Below, in pieces: positions 32,216 to 43,552 of a stretch of 64,000 nucleotides of DNA. The notes under the pieces are model-generated. The model had not been told where the DNA came from. It ran no database searches and saw nothing but the letters and a program-made list of their open reading frames with translations. The DNA is taken from positions 119,175,468-119,239,467 of the forward strand of contig CM060888.1 of NCBI GenBank assembly GCA_030762935.1. The letters run 5' to 3'. The position numbers were made by a program, and so were the translations under genes. Positions within the stretch are counted from its first letter, which is position 1. Every line of letters begins with the position of its first letter. This stretch comes from Hymenopus coronatus (taxonomy: Eukaryota; Arthropoda; Insecta; Mantodea; Hymenopodidae).

Positions 32216-33100
32216 AAATATGGAAGAGAATTGCAGAAGAATGTGCCGACTTTTGGGCGCGAATTCAACTAAATTCTCCTGTGAAACAAACACTTTTGCT
32301 ATCATTGCCACAGAATATGTGAAGGATAAGGAGAAGAGTAGCAGACCTTCTACAAGAAGAGAAGCAAGTCGAGGAGTCGAGGAGTCTGTGGAGAGGCCGC
32401 CGCAGAAGTCGACGCGCTATGGAAGTTCCTCAAGGGTATCGTTTCACAAAACCGTTACCTTGATGAACTGAAAGATGTCTGTGAGACAAGCTTTCTCTCG
32501 AGTTACGCCAGTAATACTCCGAAAAGCGTCGCACAGAACTTGGCGACATATTCTCCTTTGCCATGAAAATGTCGGCACATAGATTGATCCTTTAGACAAG
32601 TAATGGCTCATAGCTGATGAAAACTCCTCTAAAGCACTGTTGTTCAGTTAATTTGACTAAGTTTAAGGGGTTAAATTGGTTATTATTGGGAACAACGCAA
32701 TTTTGTGGCCACCTGTAGTAGCATCTTATCCTATTTCTGAGTGGTGTTTTTGTAAATCAATACTTTTTTTCAGTACTGTTTCTTAAACATAATCGGCACA
32801 AATTAAGTCAAGTAACACCTGGTATTAATAAAATGCAATATATCAGATGAACCTTTTCATTACTGATCTACACAGGTTCGAATTTTTAATAGTTCTAAAT
32901 ATTCATTCAATGCACGATTCATTTTGTCAGAATTAAGACATATGCCAGCCTTTTTCGCCACTAATGGTTATTATATATGCAAAATGGAGTTTTACATTAA
33001 TTTGTGTAAGCTATACTGACAGTGAAATTCCATATAATCTAATGCCCCGTGTCTAAACTATATTACTCTATATTATATTTAATTTATTTCTTTATATACC
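32216..33100. other. Unassigned sequence with an 83-codon frame
   Basis: The frame 32220-32471 (arginine/serine-rich, background-like ATG) and the following 100 bp are richer in G+C than the rest. I could not assign a family; it may be an old transposon-coding remnant. Confidence 0.3.
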
Positions 33101-33173
33101 GGGTGAGTCTTCTCAGCCTGCGGATTCAGAAGTAAGGTAGTCCTGGCGTTTTATAATCTATGCTGCAAACACT

Positions 33174-33377
33174 GAGTGGCCAACTCTCCGTGGCAACAAG
33201 CTCAGGGAAATGAAGAATCTCCGTGTACACTGGGAAACCTCCTCTCGTATATCTCGTCGGGAGGAGCTGATATTGGCTACTCTCTGTATTTTTATACATA
33301 GCCACATTTTTAGGAAAGAACGGGCTCCCATCTGTGCGCTCTGTGGAGCGACATTGTCGCACAGCATGTGCAGCTAG
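33174..33377 (+). pseudogene. Non-LTR retrotransposon polyprotein, C-terminal fragment
   Basis: An open run of 67 codons. It opens EWPTLRGNKLREMK, continues RISRREELILATL, and then reads RKERAPICALCGATLSHSM. In R1/I/Jockey-type polyproteins the region after RNase H reads W..xxxNKLRxIKP...SRREEVxLxRLRIGHTxLTH...PxCxxCgxxxTvxHIL, with a CCHC-like cysteine cluster at the end. Both the SRREE block and the CxxCG pair are present. The LRIGHT block is decayed to LCIFIHSH. A stop follows where HILxxC should continue, and the adjacent frame holds further recognisable residues. Non-functional. Confidence 0.65.
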
Positions 33378-33812
33378 AATCCTTGCTCTGGCAGCCTTTC
33401 GTTCCTCTTTGGAGCTGGCGACCTCCCTTAGTTCTTGCCGATGACCACAGAGCGGTAGAGAAGGTTTATCTGAGGTGACATTCCCAATAAGGATTTAGAT
33501 TTTATTTATTTTATCCTGACAGGTTTTAAGAGATCTGCCTATTTGGATTTTAATTTTTTCTCACTAGTTCTTTTAACCCAGGATTTGGTTATTAATCACT
33601 GTTTCTATCGTGTTTGCACCCTTTTTTTTTATTCAGTTTTGGGTTGAACTGTGGCTTTCGCCATTAGTAGTTTATTCCCTGGATTTTATAGCATACCTCT
33701 TATTTTACCTCTTTGATTTTACATGGTTTTAGGTATGGTGTATTTGGTGAACCTTGTTTTTATAAGGGTGCTAATGGCTACTAAGAGTCTAGTTTCACTA
33801 AATACCAACCAA

Positions 33813-33914
33813 CCAATCACCATCACCATCACCATCACCATCACCATCACCATCACCATCACCATCACCATCACCATCACCATCACCATCACCATCACCA
33901 TCATCATCATCATC
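33813..33914. repeat. (ATCACC)n microsatellite
   Basis: About 15 hexamer units, then ATC triplets. Frames on both strands (poly-IT, poly-VM) are artefacts. It forms the 3' tail of the non-LTR element. Confidence 0.97.
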
Positions 33915-34023
33915 GCTGCACGCGTCGTATCAGTTTCGGCCGGAATGACTGCTTTGCAACGCTGTGCGTGAGGTTACTTGCTCTCGTAGCGCATTGGTCT
34001 TTAGTGGAAAAGCACCCAGGTTC

Positions 34024-34716
34024 AAAAAAATATTATGTGTTCCATGCACATTACTTTCTCTACATCTCTGAAACAAATAATTGTGAAAAAGCTTTATGCT
34101 TTTATTCACTTCATGCTAATCGAGAAAAAAATTACTGGATAGTCTTATTACTTGCTTCCTTTAAGTAGAACTGAAATAAGGGACTACCATAGGTAAAAGT
34201 GATAGTCAAAAGCTGGTTGCTATGTGACTGAAGTTCCTTTGTTTGTATGGACAGCAGTTGACAAATACATGTATGAGAAAAGTAAGTTTTTAAAGCTGAA
34301 ACCAATAACAAGGAATATCTAAAAAACGATCAACTCTACGAAAAAAAATATACATTACATAAATTGTGTGCCTTATCGTGATCTACATTGTTTGTAAACT
34401 AAGTTTTTGTCTATCTTTTGCGGTTTACCAGTTGTGCAATATTCAATAAAAATCATCCAGAATAAAGGTTATTTAGAAACTATTCCCAGAAAATTCAAGA
34501 TATACATTTTATTTGTCATATAAATATCTTAAATATAATAGATTTTAATCAAAATCGTTAAAGATATTTTTGAGAAAATAAAAAAATTCCATGCAAAGGG
34601 TAGTTGGGAGTGGGATGATTTTCTTGAAAGCTTCCTGTCGCATCCTTGGAAGATACCAAACTTAAATATACCAAGTTTGGTATTCAACAGTAATTTTGCT
34701 TTTGAGCTATGTTGTC

Positions 34717-34754
<38 letters not shown>

Positions 34755-34900
34755 CACACGCGCACAGACCTTTTTTCAAAAAAAACTTTTTTTTGATTCA
34801 GGGTGACCGAAAACATGTATTTTCGGTGAAATCTCGGTATCGAACTTTTGGGTGCATTACAATACACACTATGTACATAGTACGTGTAGAGAAGATAAAA
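34024..34900 (-). repeat. Family R copy J, near full length
   Basis: Starts AAAAAAATATTATGTGTTCCATGCACATTACTTTCTCTAC-type and ends ACTATGTACATAGTACGTGTAGAGAAGATAAAAA-type. The internal (CA)n is long here (34720-34753). The proximal arm of the hairpin is lost: ACAATACACACTATGTACATAG. Confidence 0.9.
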
Positions 34901-34904
34901 ACTC

Positions 34905-34975
34905 ATTGAACCTCCGACCTTCACCATGACTTGCAGCATGTTAACCGTTGCATAACTGGAGCACGTTAATAACCA
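34905..34975 (-). repeat. tRNA-like SINE head, weak (minus)
   Basis: On the minus strand TTATGCAACGGTTAACATGC (A-box-like) precedes GGAGGTTCAATGAG (B-box-like), overlapping the end of family R copy J. The body was not recognised. Confidence 0.4.
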
Positions 34976-35262
34976 GCACCACCATAGCCCTAATCAGCGG
35001 TTTGGTGAATGCGGTGGCAGCACCTGTATTTCGCAACGTTTGTAAAATGAAGGGTTGCCTAGCCACCATCCGCAGGATGAGAAGACTCACGCGGTATATA
35101 AAATACACTGAAACGCGCTTCAGCTATTCCAAACTTATTTGTGCGAACTAAACTAATGACATAACCTCATACATGTGCTTTAATGTATCTATCTCTACCT
35201 CACCTAGTAGTATACATGTCATATTAAGGGGACCAGATACTCTGAAATGGTAAAAAAGTACA

Positions 35263-36132
35263 TGTTTACTTTCTCTATACGTACTATGTACATAGTGTAT
35301 AGAAGAAGTATTGTATTCCACCCAAAAATTCGATACCGAGATTTCACCAGAAATACGTGTTTTAGGACCCCCTGAATCCAAAAAAAATCATTTTCAGAAA
35401 AAGGTCAGTGTGTGCATGTCTGTGGACAGCATAGCTCAAAAACGAATAGACCGTTAAATACTAAACTTGTTATTTAGGTTTTGTATCTTCCAAGAATGTG
35501 ACACGAAGATTTTCAAGAAAATCCCCCACCCCAAACTACCCTTTACATGGAAAAATCTTCGAAAATTTTGATTTTCTAAAAAATGGCTCTAATGATTTTG
35601 ATTAAAATCCCGTATATTAAAGAATTTACATACCAAATAAACTGTATATATTGAATTTTCTAAGAATAGCCTCTGAAGATCCCTTTATTCTTATTATTGC
35701 TTACCTGCTAAACGGTAAGAGATAGACAAAAACTTACTACTCATAACATGTAGATCTGATCAAAACACACAATGTATGACCTTTACATTTTTGTTGCAGA
35801 GGTAACCATTTCCGAGATATTCGTTGTTTTTGGTTTCACTTGTGAGTACTTATACTTCTCTGGGACAGAAAGTGTCCGTTGTTCTTTTGATCTACTCCTA
35901 GACAAGCAAAGAAGCGATTTGCAATGACAATCGAATAACGACAGCTTTTAAAACATTTGACTATCGGTTTAACATGTGTATTCCCTTATTTTCTTTCTAC
36001 TTAAAAGGAACTAAGTAATAAGAACATTCTGCTAATTAGCAACGTGCAGAAAGAAGAATGTTCTTATGTGAGAAGTTTGTAGAAGAGCGAGAGAAAGTCA
36101 CGTGAGTGGCACACATCAGATTTTTTGTTTGG
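35263..36132 (+). repeat. Family R copy K, near full length
   Basis: Runs from GTTTACTTTCTCTATACGTA with hairpin partner CATAGTGTATAGAAG to AGAGAAAGTCACGTGAGTGG, CACATCAGATTTTTTG. It has T-runs at both edges, and all internal blocks are readable. Confidence 0.92.
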
Positions 36133-36935
36133 ACACTAATAAAACCTCTATTATTTCTAGTCTCAGATAATGTATACTTTTGGGGGTTTAATAGGGTTTT
36201 AATCAATTTAAATATTATTTAAGTGCTAGTCTGGATTTTTTAAAACTGTTATGCAGTGCCCCTTTTAAGAACATTTGTTCTTTTTCTCAGAAACTATGAG
36301 AGCTGACGTTTTCAGCACATATAACACATAGTTGAACCTTATGAACCACAATCGTGATGTCATAGTATATGTTCATTATATTAAGAAAGCAACAACATTG
36401 CACATCTTTCACATATTTTTACCTTTTTGAATTCGCAAATATATTTCTTTTTTTATTTCTGCTAAAATTGCATTATAGCTAAATAATTAAGGTTCACAAA
36501 ATAGCTGATTATACTAATAACAAGCTTGTAAGAGTGTGATTATGTATTGCAAGCAGTATTAAAGAAAAGGTACATGAATTCACATGTTTTAAGACTAAGT
36601 TTTATCTTTTTTCTGCTGAATGAATCACTTTTTATAGACTCAAACACTTCAGCTATTAATACAAACTACCACTTGAAATAATTCTCAAGATTTACAGAAT
36701 AATTCCTACAAATTTTTAGAAAAACAATTGAATACTTCAAGAGCAGTGGTAATTCAACTCACTTAAGGTGTATTTTCCGTATGTTCAGACTACCTTGTCC
36801 CCCTAACAGTGAGTATGCTTCATTGCGTTACTACATGCAAAGAGCCTATTATTACCAAGCTATTCGATATTATCTACATTAACGAAAGACCAGCACAGTA
36901 ATTTAATATAAGAGTTAGCAGTCGGAGACTGGCTG
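36133..36935. other. Unassigned AT-rich sequence
   Basis: No coding or repeat signal was recognised. Confidence 0.4.
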
Positions 36936-37085
36936 CCTAGCTTATTCGGTAGTGCATCCGCCTGTTGTGCAAGTGGTTCCGGGTTCGATTTAAGGTTGGC
37001 GTGGGAATCTTTCTGTATTCAAAATTATTCCACATCCTCCTCAGAGTCTGAAGATATGAATGTCAATGTCAATGTGTGCATGTAA
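36936..37085 (+). mobile_element. tRNA-derived SINE, decayed
   Basis: Head TGCCTAGCTTATTCGGTAGT (A-box), TCCGGGTTCGATTTAAG (B-box) and a short body GGCGTGGGAATCTTTCTG, TCCTCCTCAGAGTCTGAAGA, ending near TGTCAATGTGTGCATG. The GGCGTGGG junction resembles that of S1, but the rest differs. Confidence 0.65.
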
Positions 37086-37851
37086 GTTAAAGAATTTTCA
37101 CTAAAATAAATATCGACAAAAAACGAATGAACAGCTTTACCATGTACATTTGTTCCAAAGGAAAAGCCGCCAATACTACCAAGGTGGAGAAAAAAGAAAA
37201 ACAACGGAAGCTTATAAAATTGCAGCAGAACTTTACATTACCCCCAATAAAAACAGTTAACGAACTTCAAATTAACTAACCTCCAGGTACTTAGCATTCG
37301 TAATACAGTGAACTCACTTAACCAACAGTTAAAGAATAACCACTGGTTAGTAAAACTTAGTTTTTAACCGGAGATCATAATATTAATTAATCGCTATCTA
37401 TGAGAGAAGACCTTAGAATACTTTACCGAATATAATTCATACAACTGAAGTTCCTAAATCAGGCTCTCTGGTTATTGAGCAGTTACCTTAAGTTTTTATT
37501 TTTTTTTTTCCTTCTGCATATTTTCTGTGGGCACTCAATGGCTATTATTTCAAATCAATGAGCGAGTTAATGGGTTTGGAGATGTTACTCTCCGGCTAAG
37601 TATTAAACCAATAAACATAAATGATATCCATATTTGTTATAATCAAAGAAAACCTTTTCGTTACATCCACACATTGCAGGATGACCACCGTTTAACATCG
37701 ACAAACATAAAGTGGAGGTAATTTGCCTTTAATAATCACAATGTGCAGGATGCGATGTTTTTTTCATACAAAGGATGATAGAAGAATATGAATGAAAATG
37801 ATTAAATAAGTTCACGAGTCACATATCTTTTGGGTGTGTTCACTATTACAG
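37086..37851. other. Probable intron or intergenic DNA upstream of the candidate exon
   Basis: AT-rich, with a T-run at 37497-37510. The 64-codon frame at 37527-37721 has no recognised domain. The last 20 bases form the acceptor (TGTGTTCACTATTACAG). Confidence 0.45.
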
Positions 37852-38063
37852 AATCTCTATAACAGGCTGTTCCAACTCTGCACTTCTGATCCGGAGTACT
37901 CGTACGTAGTCAACCACAAATATCGGAGCACGGATAAAAGGGAGGATGATAGACAAGACTTTGCTGAACAAGCTTGCGCCTGCATTCCAACACTTAAACC
38001 AGCTTTGACGATAGGTGACCTCATTACTGATGAGTATTGTTTACTGCGGGCATACCCTTACAG
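37852..38063 (+). CDS. Candidate internal coding exon of an unidentified gene
   Basis: This is the only stretch that looks like host coding sequence. The acceptor TTCACTATTACAG has pyrimidines upstream. The donor CAG|GTGAGT matches the consensus fully. Between them 212 bp are open in one frame: phase 0 at the start, two bases left over at the end. G+C is clearly above the surrounding one third. The 70 residues start NLYNRLFQLCTSDPEYSYVV and end TDEYCLLRAYPYR. They are of balanced composition, with acidic/basic runs (STDKREDDRQDF) and five cysteines. I do not recognise the family, and no transposon motif is present. An in-frame ATG lies at 37834, upstream of the acceptor, but translation probably enters from an earlier exon. 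No partner exon was found with confidence in the window. It could still be a fragment of a retro-copy or chance. Confidence 0.4.
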
Positions 38064-39214
38064 GTGAGTGAGTAAGTTGCTGCTCTTTGGAACGCTTAAA
38101 CCTAATCTAAACGTGATGCTATATAACCTTCATTTTGTCCCTCCGTTCTATGCATGAACTTACCAACCGCTATTCTTGTTTATACACAGCAGTTTGCTTA
38201 TATGTTCTCGACGCATTTACGATTTGGTCGAAATATGAACAAAATTAAGAGAGTTCTACTCAGAGAAAATTATGCACTATACTTACCGATTTGAAACTTT
38301 TATACGTCCATACATTTTTGTTGGCTGAAATCGAAAGTTGTGCAGAAAATCTAAAATAGAAACTTTTAAGATTATTTTCCAAAATATTCATTGTCACAAG
38401 TATTGCAATGAAGGGTTCACATCTTGATTGCCAACCTCAGGTAGGGCGTGGTCCAGCGCTGGCTGGCGTGTGCTTGCTTGTAGGAGGGGAGGTGTTCTTA
38501 TCTTGTCGAACTGCCTGGAACTTCTATAGGGAGCAGGTAAAAACTACAGTTTTCTACGTCTTACGTGTATATCCGAGAAAATACCACAGGTATAAAAGGA
38601 AGAAGGTGCTACTATCGTTTCACAAAAAGAAAGTTAACTAGAAAGGATTGTCCTGGGTTCGATAGTTTGACGAACGTGTGATAGATGTTGAGTTGCGCGA
38701 TTGCGAAATGCAATGCTACATGCAACAAAAACCAACTACTAACTAGACAAAAAGCAGGCTAAGTAAGTCACACTATATGAGGAGCCAAATCTGAAAACCA
38801 TGATACTTCAAAACTTATTAGTCGATATTAAATGGCGTGAAATATGGCGTGGTAGTAAAGATAAATACAATCAGCAAAATCCGAAATTGTGGAGATGCGA
38901 ATTGAAATAATATTTATACTTGGTCGTGACATAGACATATCAAATTAGCACCACTATCAAAGATTTAAAATAAGAAATTACTTACGAGCCAGAAAAAAAA
39001 ACAATACGATGAGAGAGTATTTGGATCAACAAGAAAAACTATTAAACCAAGAAGCGAAGTATACATGAGCATGATAAATATCACAATAGAAAAAGCTCAC
39101 AGTTATATTTACCACCCGCGTAAACGAATATGGACTCCTTTTAGTGTAGTGGGACGAAAATTGTAAAACTATGCTAAAGACCTGATGAATATTCCGAGTT
39201 ACCTTATAAATTTA
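38064..39214. other. Downstream flank of the candidate exon, with a GC-rich patch
   Basis: A GC-rich block at 38436-38540 has an acceptor-like CCAACCTCAG and a donor-like GAGCAG|GTAAAA that frame 96 bp with an open reading frame. Joining it to the exon at 37852-38063 gives an immediate stop, so it is not the next exon in that form. The rest is AT-rich with no signal. Confidence 0.3.
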
Positions 39215-39633
39215 AAACTTCTCACGTGTGCCATTCTCATATCTATCTACTTCATGCTAATCGAGATGAGCATTACCTAAGATTCTTATAAGTATGTGGG
39301 AATAAGCGAATACTTAAGCTAAAGCGATATTCATATCTTTAAACGCCGGTTGCTATGCGATTGAAATCCGGTTCTCATTGCAAAGCCAGAAATGACAAGT
39401 ACCCGTGTGAGAAAGTTAAGATTCTAAAATTAAAACCAATGACACCGAATATCTTGGAAATGGTTAACTCTACAAAAAATATATCCGACATAAATTGTGT
39501 TTTAATGAGATCTACACTATGTGTAAAAAGTTTTAGTGTTATCTCCTATGGTTTACGAATTGTGCAAAAGTCGTCCAAAATGAAGGTGTCTTCAGAGGCT
39601 ATTCCCAGAAAATCCAAGATATACATTTTAGTT

Positions 39634-40345
39634 TTATGAATGAATGAATAAATGTATTTATTAATATAGCAATATCATACATAGAATTTCAACAGTCGCA
39701 CGGGTCCACAGACCGTACGTGCTTTTGTAATACACATTACAAGCAATATTAAAACAACAACCACAACAAAGAATTAAAAGAGTAAACACGAAAATAAAAA
39801 GACAAAGGAAATACACAGTCAAAAGCAATATTAAACAACAATAAAAATTAAGAGTGAATCCGAAAATAAAGATACAAAGATATTCAAATATAGCAATTTA
39901 AATTTACAGCACAGAGTACACCTGCATAAATGCACCCACTTATCATAGATAATTACACTTAAAAGACATATATACACATAATATATACAACCCTAGCACA
40001 ACAGTGACCTAAGTATGATATAATATACATGTATGTAGAACATTGTAGTCACTTTTGTTTAGTTGATCTTATTCCCCCCCCCCCTTCTCTATTGGCAGCC
40101 TCCTCAGATCTCAGCTGTCTTGCCTTAAGTATAAATTTACCTAGCCCGTCCATGTTTTCCGTGCCTGCCAGTAGCGTCCATCATGCTTCTATCCCTATAT
40201 TCGCAGTGGTAAAAATCGCGGCAAATATTTTTCCCGCCATTCCTCCGTACCCCTACATCTTGCCAAGATGTGAGTCCACGACTCTTCCTCCTCGCAAATG
40301 GGACAGATTCTTATACCATTCTCGATGTAGATATGTTTATGTTTG
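39634..40345 (-). mobile_element. 5'-truncated non-LTR retrotransposon (minus)
   Basis: Read on the minus strand it starts inside a reverse-transcriptase C-terminus (40195-40345). It continues through about 550 bp of 3' region and ends in (CATT)n at 39634-39650, next to family R sequence. A C-run (40076-40084) is a homopolymer expansion within it. Confidence 0.65.
40195..40345 (-). pseudogene. Non-LTR reverse transcriptase, C-terminal zinc-finger-like fragment
   Basis: About 50 open codons contain IRICPICEEEESWTHILARC followed by RGTEEWREKYL. The C-terminal cluster of many insect non-LTR polyproteins reads LCPxCgxEEtxxHIL-xCxgtxxWRxKyL. The CxxC, H and C ligands of this CCHC motif are intact. 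The frame then hits a stop, and downstream pieces (KTWTG-type) occur in another frame. The reverse transcriptase core is absent because of 5' truncation. The cluster differs from the one at 33.2 kb, so these are two different element lineages. Confidence 0.7.
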
Positions 40346-40525
40346 ATGTCTAACCGACTTTATGAGTGATGCTGTCCTCACACGCACACATACACGGAAG
40401 TGTTTTCTAAAAATGCTTTTTTGGATTCCGGTGTCCCCAAAACATGTATTTCCGTGAACTCTCGGTAAAGAATTTTTGGATTGAATGCAATTCATACTTA
40501 AACTGGTGGGGAAAGTAAAAATTGC

Positions 40526-40702
40526 CTCTACCAAGTTTTCAACCCTTATATGCAAATCTTTACTGTGTATGGTTTTTGAACAATATTCTGTAGATTCACT
40601 TACAGGCTTCATAAACTACTTCACCCGTTAGCACTGTTTGATCTCTCTGAACAAAGTTATTTCAGTGTTTTGCCTTAGTAGCGACACACACACACACACA
40701 CA

Positions 40703-40741
<39 letters not shown>

Positions 40742-41082
40742 CTGACTTATCAAGTCTTAAAAGTGTTTAAAACACCTAAACGGTTCTGGTGCATTGGATC
40801 TTCATTGGGGCTAAACGTTTTGAAGTTTGTTTCCACTAACGAGGCACTTAGTTGACAGCTGCAACGAAAAAAGTTGGTTCGGGTGTATTTACGAGTAATT
40901 TTCTTTATTTTATACTTCTACCATGTAGACTCTTCTCTGTTCTCAGGTTTGTGGTATACGAGACGCATTTTGTATTTTGGTTTCAACTACCATAAATAAA
41001 TATTGTTATCATTCTTTTGTATTTATTGTAAAGCATTGCAGATACATAAACACACAGAGAATAAAGTTATAACACTTATTAC
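40526..41082. other. Unassigned sequence with (AC)n(TC)n
   Basis: A compound microsatellite (AC)12(TC)16 at 40683-40740. Otherwise no signal. Confidence 0.7.
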
Positions 41083-41815
41083 TTTCTCTATACGTTATAT
41101 GTACCTAGTGTATAGAGACGGTATTGCACTACACCAAAAAAATCGATACCGAGATTTCACCAGAAATATGTTTTACGGTCCCCTATATAAAAAAAAAAAA
41201 GCATTTTCAGAAAAAGGTGTGTGTGTCCGTGTGTTTCTGAACACGATAACTCAAAGACGAAAAGTCGGTAAAACACCAAACTTGGAATTTAAGTTTAGTC
41301 TCTTCTAGGGAAGCAACACGAAGATTTTGAGAAAAATCCCCCACTCCAAACTACCCTTTACATGGAACTTTTTTCGAAAATTTTGATTCTCTCAAAAATG
41401 GCTGTAAATATTTTGATTAAAATATTGTATATTAAAGATATGGTCCTCACAAATAAAATGTATATCTTGACTTTTCTGGGAATAGTCTCTGAAGACTACT
41501 TTATTCTTGATGAATTTTTACGGAATTTTGCATAACTGCTAAACCATAAGAAATGGACAAAAATTTACCACACAGAAATGTAGAGCACATTAAAACACAC
41601 AATTTATGTTATACAGTTTTTTCGTGGAGTTGATCGTTTTTTAGATATTCCTTGTTTTTGGTTTCAGCTTTGGAAAAACATATACTTTTCTCATACAGGA
41701 ATCTGTCAACTCCTGTACATACAAACAAAGGAACTTCAGACACTTAGCAAGCTGCTTTTGCCTATCACTTTAACCTATGGCACTCCCTTGTTTTGTTTCT
41801 CCTTCTTGTTACGTT
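41083..41815 (+). repeat. Family R copy M
   Basis: Runs from ATTACTTTCTCTATACGTTA, hairpin partner CCTAGTGTATAGAGACGG, to CTATCACTTTAACCTATGGCACTCCCTTG. The last about 130 bp of the family are missing. The 101-codon frame 41003-41308 is the family R shadow. Confidence 0.9.
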
Positions 41816-42155
41816 GTTAAGCCAAAACGATCGTCCTTTTTCTTTACAGCAATTGTAAACAGAAATATTTCTGTTACCGTGCATTCATTCCAAGGCGATG
41901 TAACGTATGTAAGTTTTAGCAATGCACATACGTATAACTCTTTCTATCTCTTTCTATCATTGTTGCGGTTGCTGGTCATGTCTCCAACCAACACATTATA
42001 AACTCCTTTACTTAAACCTTTCTCCATGTTCACGTCTTCCAAATATACTAATGACACAAGTAAAACAATTCAACAATAGCATTCACACAAAAATTAATTA
42101 AATGTATGTTTTAAACTAAATAGCCAAATAAATTTAAAGTTAACAATAAAATTAC
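41816..42155. other. Unassigned sequence
   Basis: The 74-codon frame 41777-42001 starts in family R sequence. No domain is visible. Confidence 0.4.
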
Positions 42156-42156
42156 A

Positions 42157-42385
42157 GCGCGCCTGAGTAGTGTGATGGTATCGTATCTGCTTCACATTCA
42201 ATAGGTCGTGAGTTCGAATCTCGCTTAGGGTGAGTTGCCCGGATAAGGTTTTTTTTTCGGGGTTTTCCCTTATCCTGAGAAGACGAATGTCGGGTAACTT
42301 TAAGCTCCATGGTCCCAGAGATCATTTGAGCATCATTTCACCAATTTCATTCATCATCCGATATGACCAACCAGGTTAAAAAAAA
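42157..42385 (+). mobile_element. tRNA-derived SINE, family S2
   Basis: Head GAGTAGTGTGATGGTATCG (A-box region) and GTGAGTTCGAATCTCGC (B-box intact). The body is the same as at 4.03 kb: AGGGTGAGTTGCCCGGATAA, TTCGGGGTTTTCCCTTATCC and CGATATGACCAACCAGG, then an A-run. The best-preserved S2 promoter in the window. Confidence 0.92.
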
Positions 42386-43552
42386 AATACAAAATAAAAA
42401 TCTTATATATTGTGGCTCGTGGCTTTAATATTGTCACACAGCTGCAACTTTAAGTTATATTTATAGTGACCTAATATTAAAATAGTATAGGTAAATGGTT
42501 CAGAGTTTATAACGTAATTCTGTTACTTAGCTATCACTGTGTTAGATTGCAAGGTACACTACATTATGGCAATAAGGTAACAAAATAATGATTTTGCTCT
42601 AGTAGTCCCTCATTAGACATAGAACTGTTTTGTTTGTCGTCACTGCAAATATAAACCTACATTTTAACTGCGTTTTAATTCAGCATGCCAAATTATATAC
42701 GGTAACCAGACCAGAAGTCCGGATTTCATTGAAAAACCCCGCTTTTTATTTTAGTATTTAATTAGCGCTCGAATGGCGTTCTACAATAAAGCAAAAGATG
42801 TACGGCTCTCTGCCTTTCAACAATATGATGAATCAAATGTAGAAACAGTATATTGAATGATGATATACTCCAATAATATATATATATATATATATATGAA
42901 TCGCTTATTTCAAAAGGATCTAATTCCATATGATCCTTTTGATTTAATCGTTCTGGAGTATTTTATGGACAATGTTCAGAAATCTGTGGAGCCAACCAAT
43001 CAATATATTTAATTGAATCTAATCCAATTGTTAAAGGTTTAAAGCTAACAGTTTAGAGAAAATTTAAAAAAAGGGTTTAAATTTTTGTGAGTGACTTTTG
43101 CAATTTGTTTTAATTGCTACCTTTGATCATTATGCACTAATTTTCTGACTGGTTCTGTTCTCATATATTGAATTAAGTTTACTCTCAGAGCTAAATATTT
43201 ATCTTAAACATAGTTCCTTTGCGAAATAAGGAGAAATAAAACTTCAAATGTTACTGTCACACCCAGTTTAGAATAGGTCACTAAGAACTGCAGCAGTTAG
43301 AGAGCGTCCATAAATAAAAATACAATTTCCCATTATTTGTAGAAATAAGATACCCATAATTTGTAACAAGATGCATGGTAAGTTGCTTACCGTAGCTTCA
43401 AGAGAATCGTCACCTTAAAACTAAAAATATAGAATGCACTTTGAAAGTTCATCGTCCCCTAGTGTGGTGAATAAATATTAGTTCTCACCACAGTTATTTT
43501 TATTGCTTCGGAGAATAAAAGGAATTGGAATTTAATATGTTGTTAGGCTATT
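42386..43552. other. Unassigned AT-rich sequence
   Basis: Holds an (AT)n tract (42878-42896) and a perfect 10-bp stem, CAAAAGGATC / GATCCTTTTG with an 11-bp loop (42912-42942). No coding signal. Confidence 0.5.

Larger units (their letters stand above)
33105..33914 (+). mobile_element. 5'-truncated non-LTR retrotransposon with (ATCACC)n tail
   Basis: The last codons of a reverse-transcriptase polyprotein, a 3' region of about 430 bp and a microsatellite tail (33818-33914) form one unit. The 3' region includes CTAATGGCTACTAAGAGTCT and CCAACCAACCAATC immediately before the tail. Microsatellite 3' tails instead of poly-A are typical of several I/R1/Jockey-related clades. The tail shows the element is in + orientation. 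Confidence 0.65.
39215..40525 (-). repeat. Family R copy L, split by a non-LTR element
   Basis: The first part (39215-39633) shows CACGTGTGCCATTCTCATATC, TCATGCTAATCGAGATGAGC and GAAAATCCAAGATATACATTTTA. The second part (40350-40525) resumes at ACCGACTTTATGAGTGATGCTGTC, CACACGCACACATACACGG and CTCGGTAAAGAATTTTTGGA. About 300 bp of the family between these points are missing, so insertion went with a deletion, or the two parts come from recombination. Confidence 0.8.

Noticed and set aside
33719..33971. Poly-Met/Val and poly-Ile/Thr frames on opposite strands
   Set aside because: They are translations of the (ATCACC)n microsatellite.
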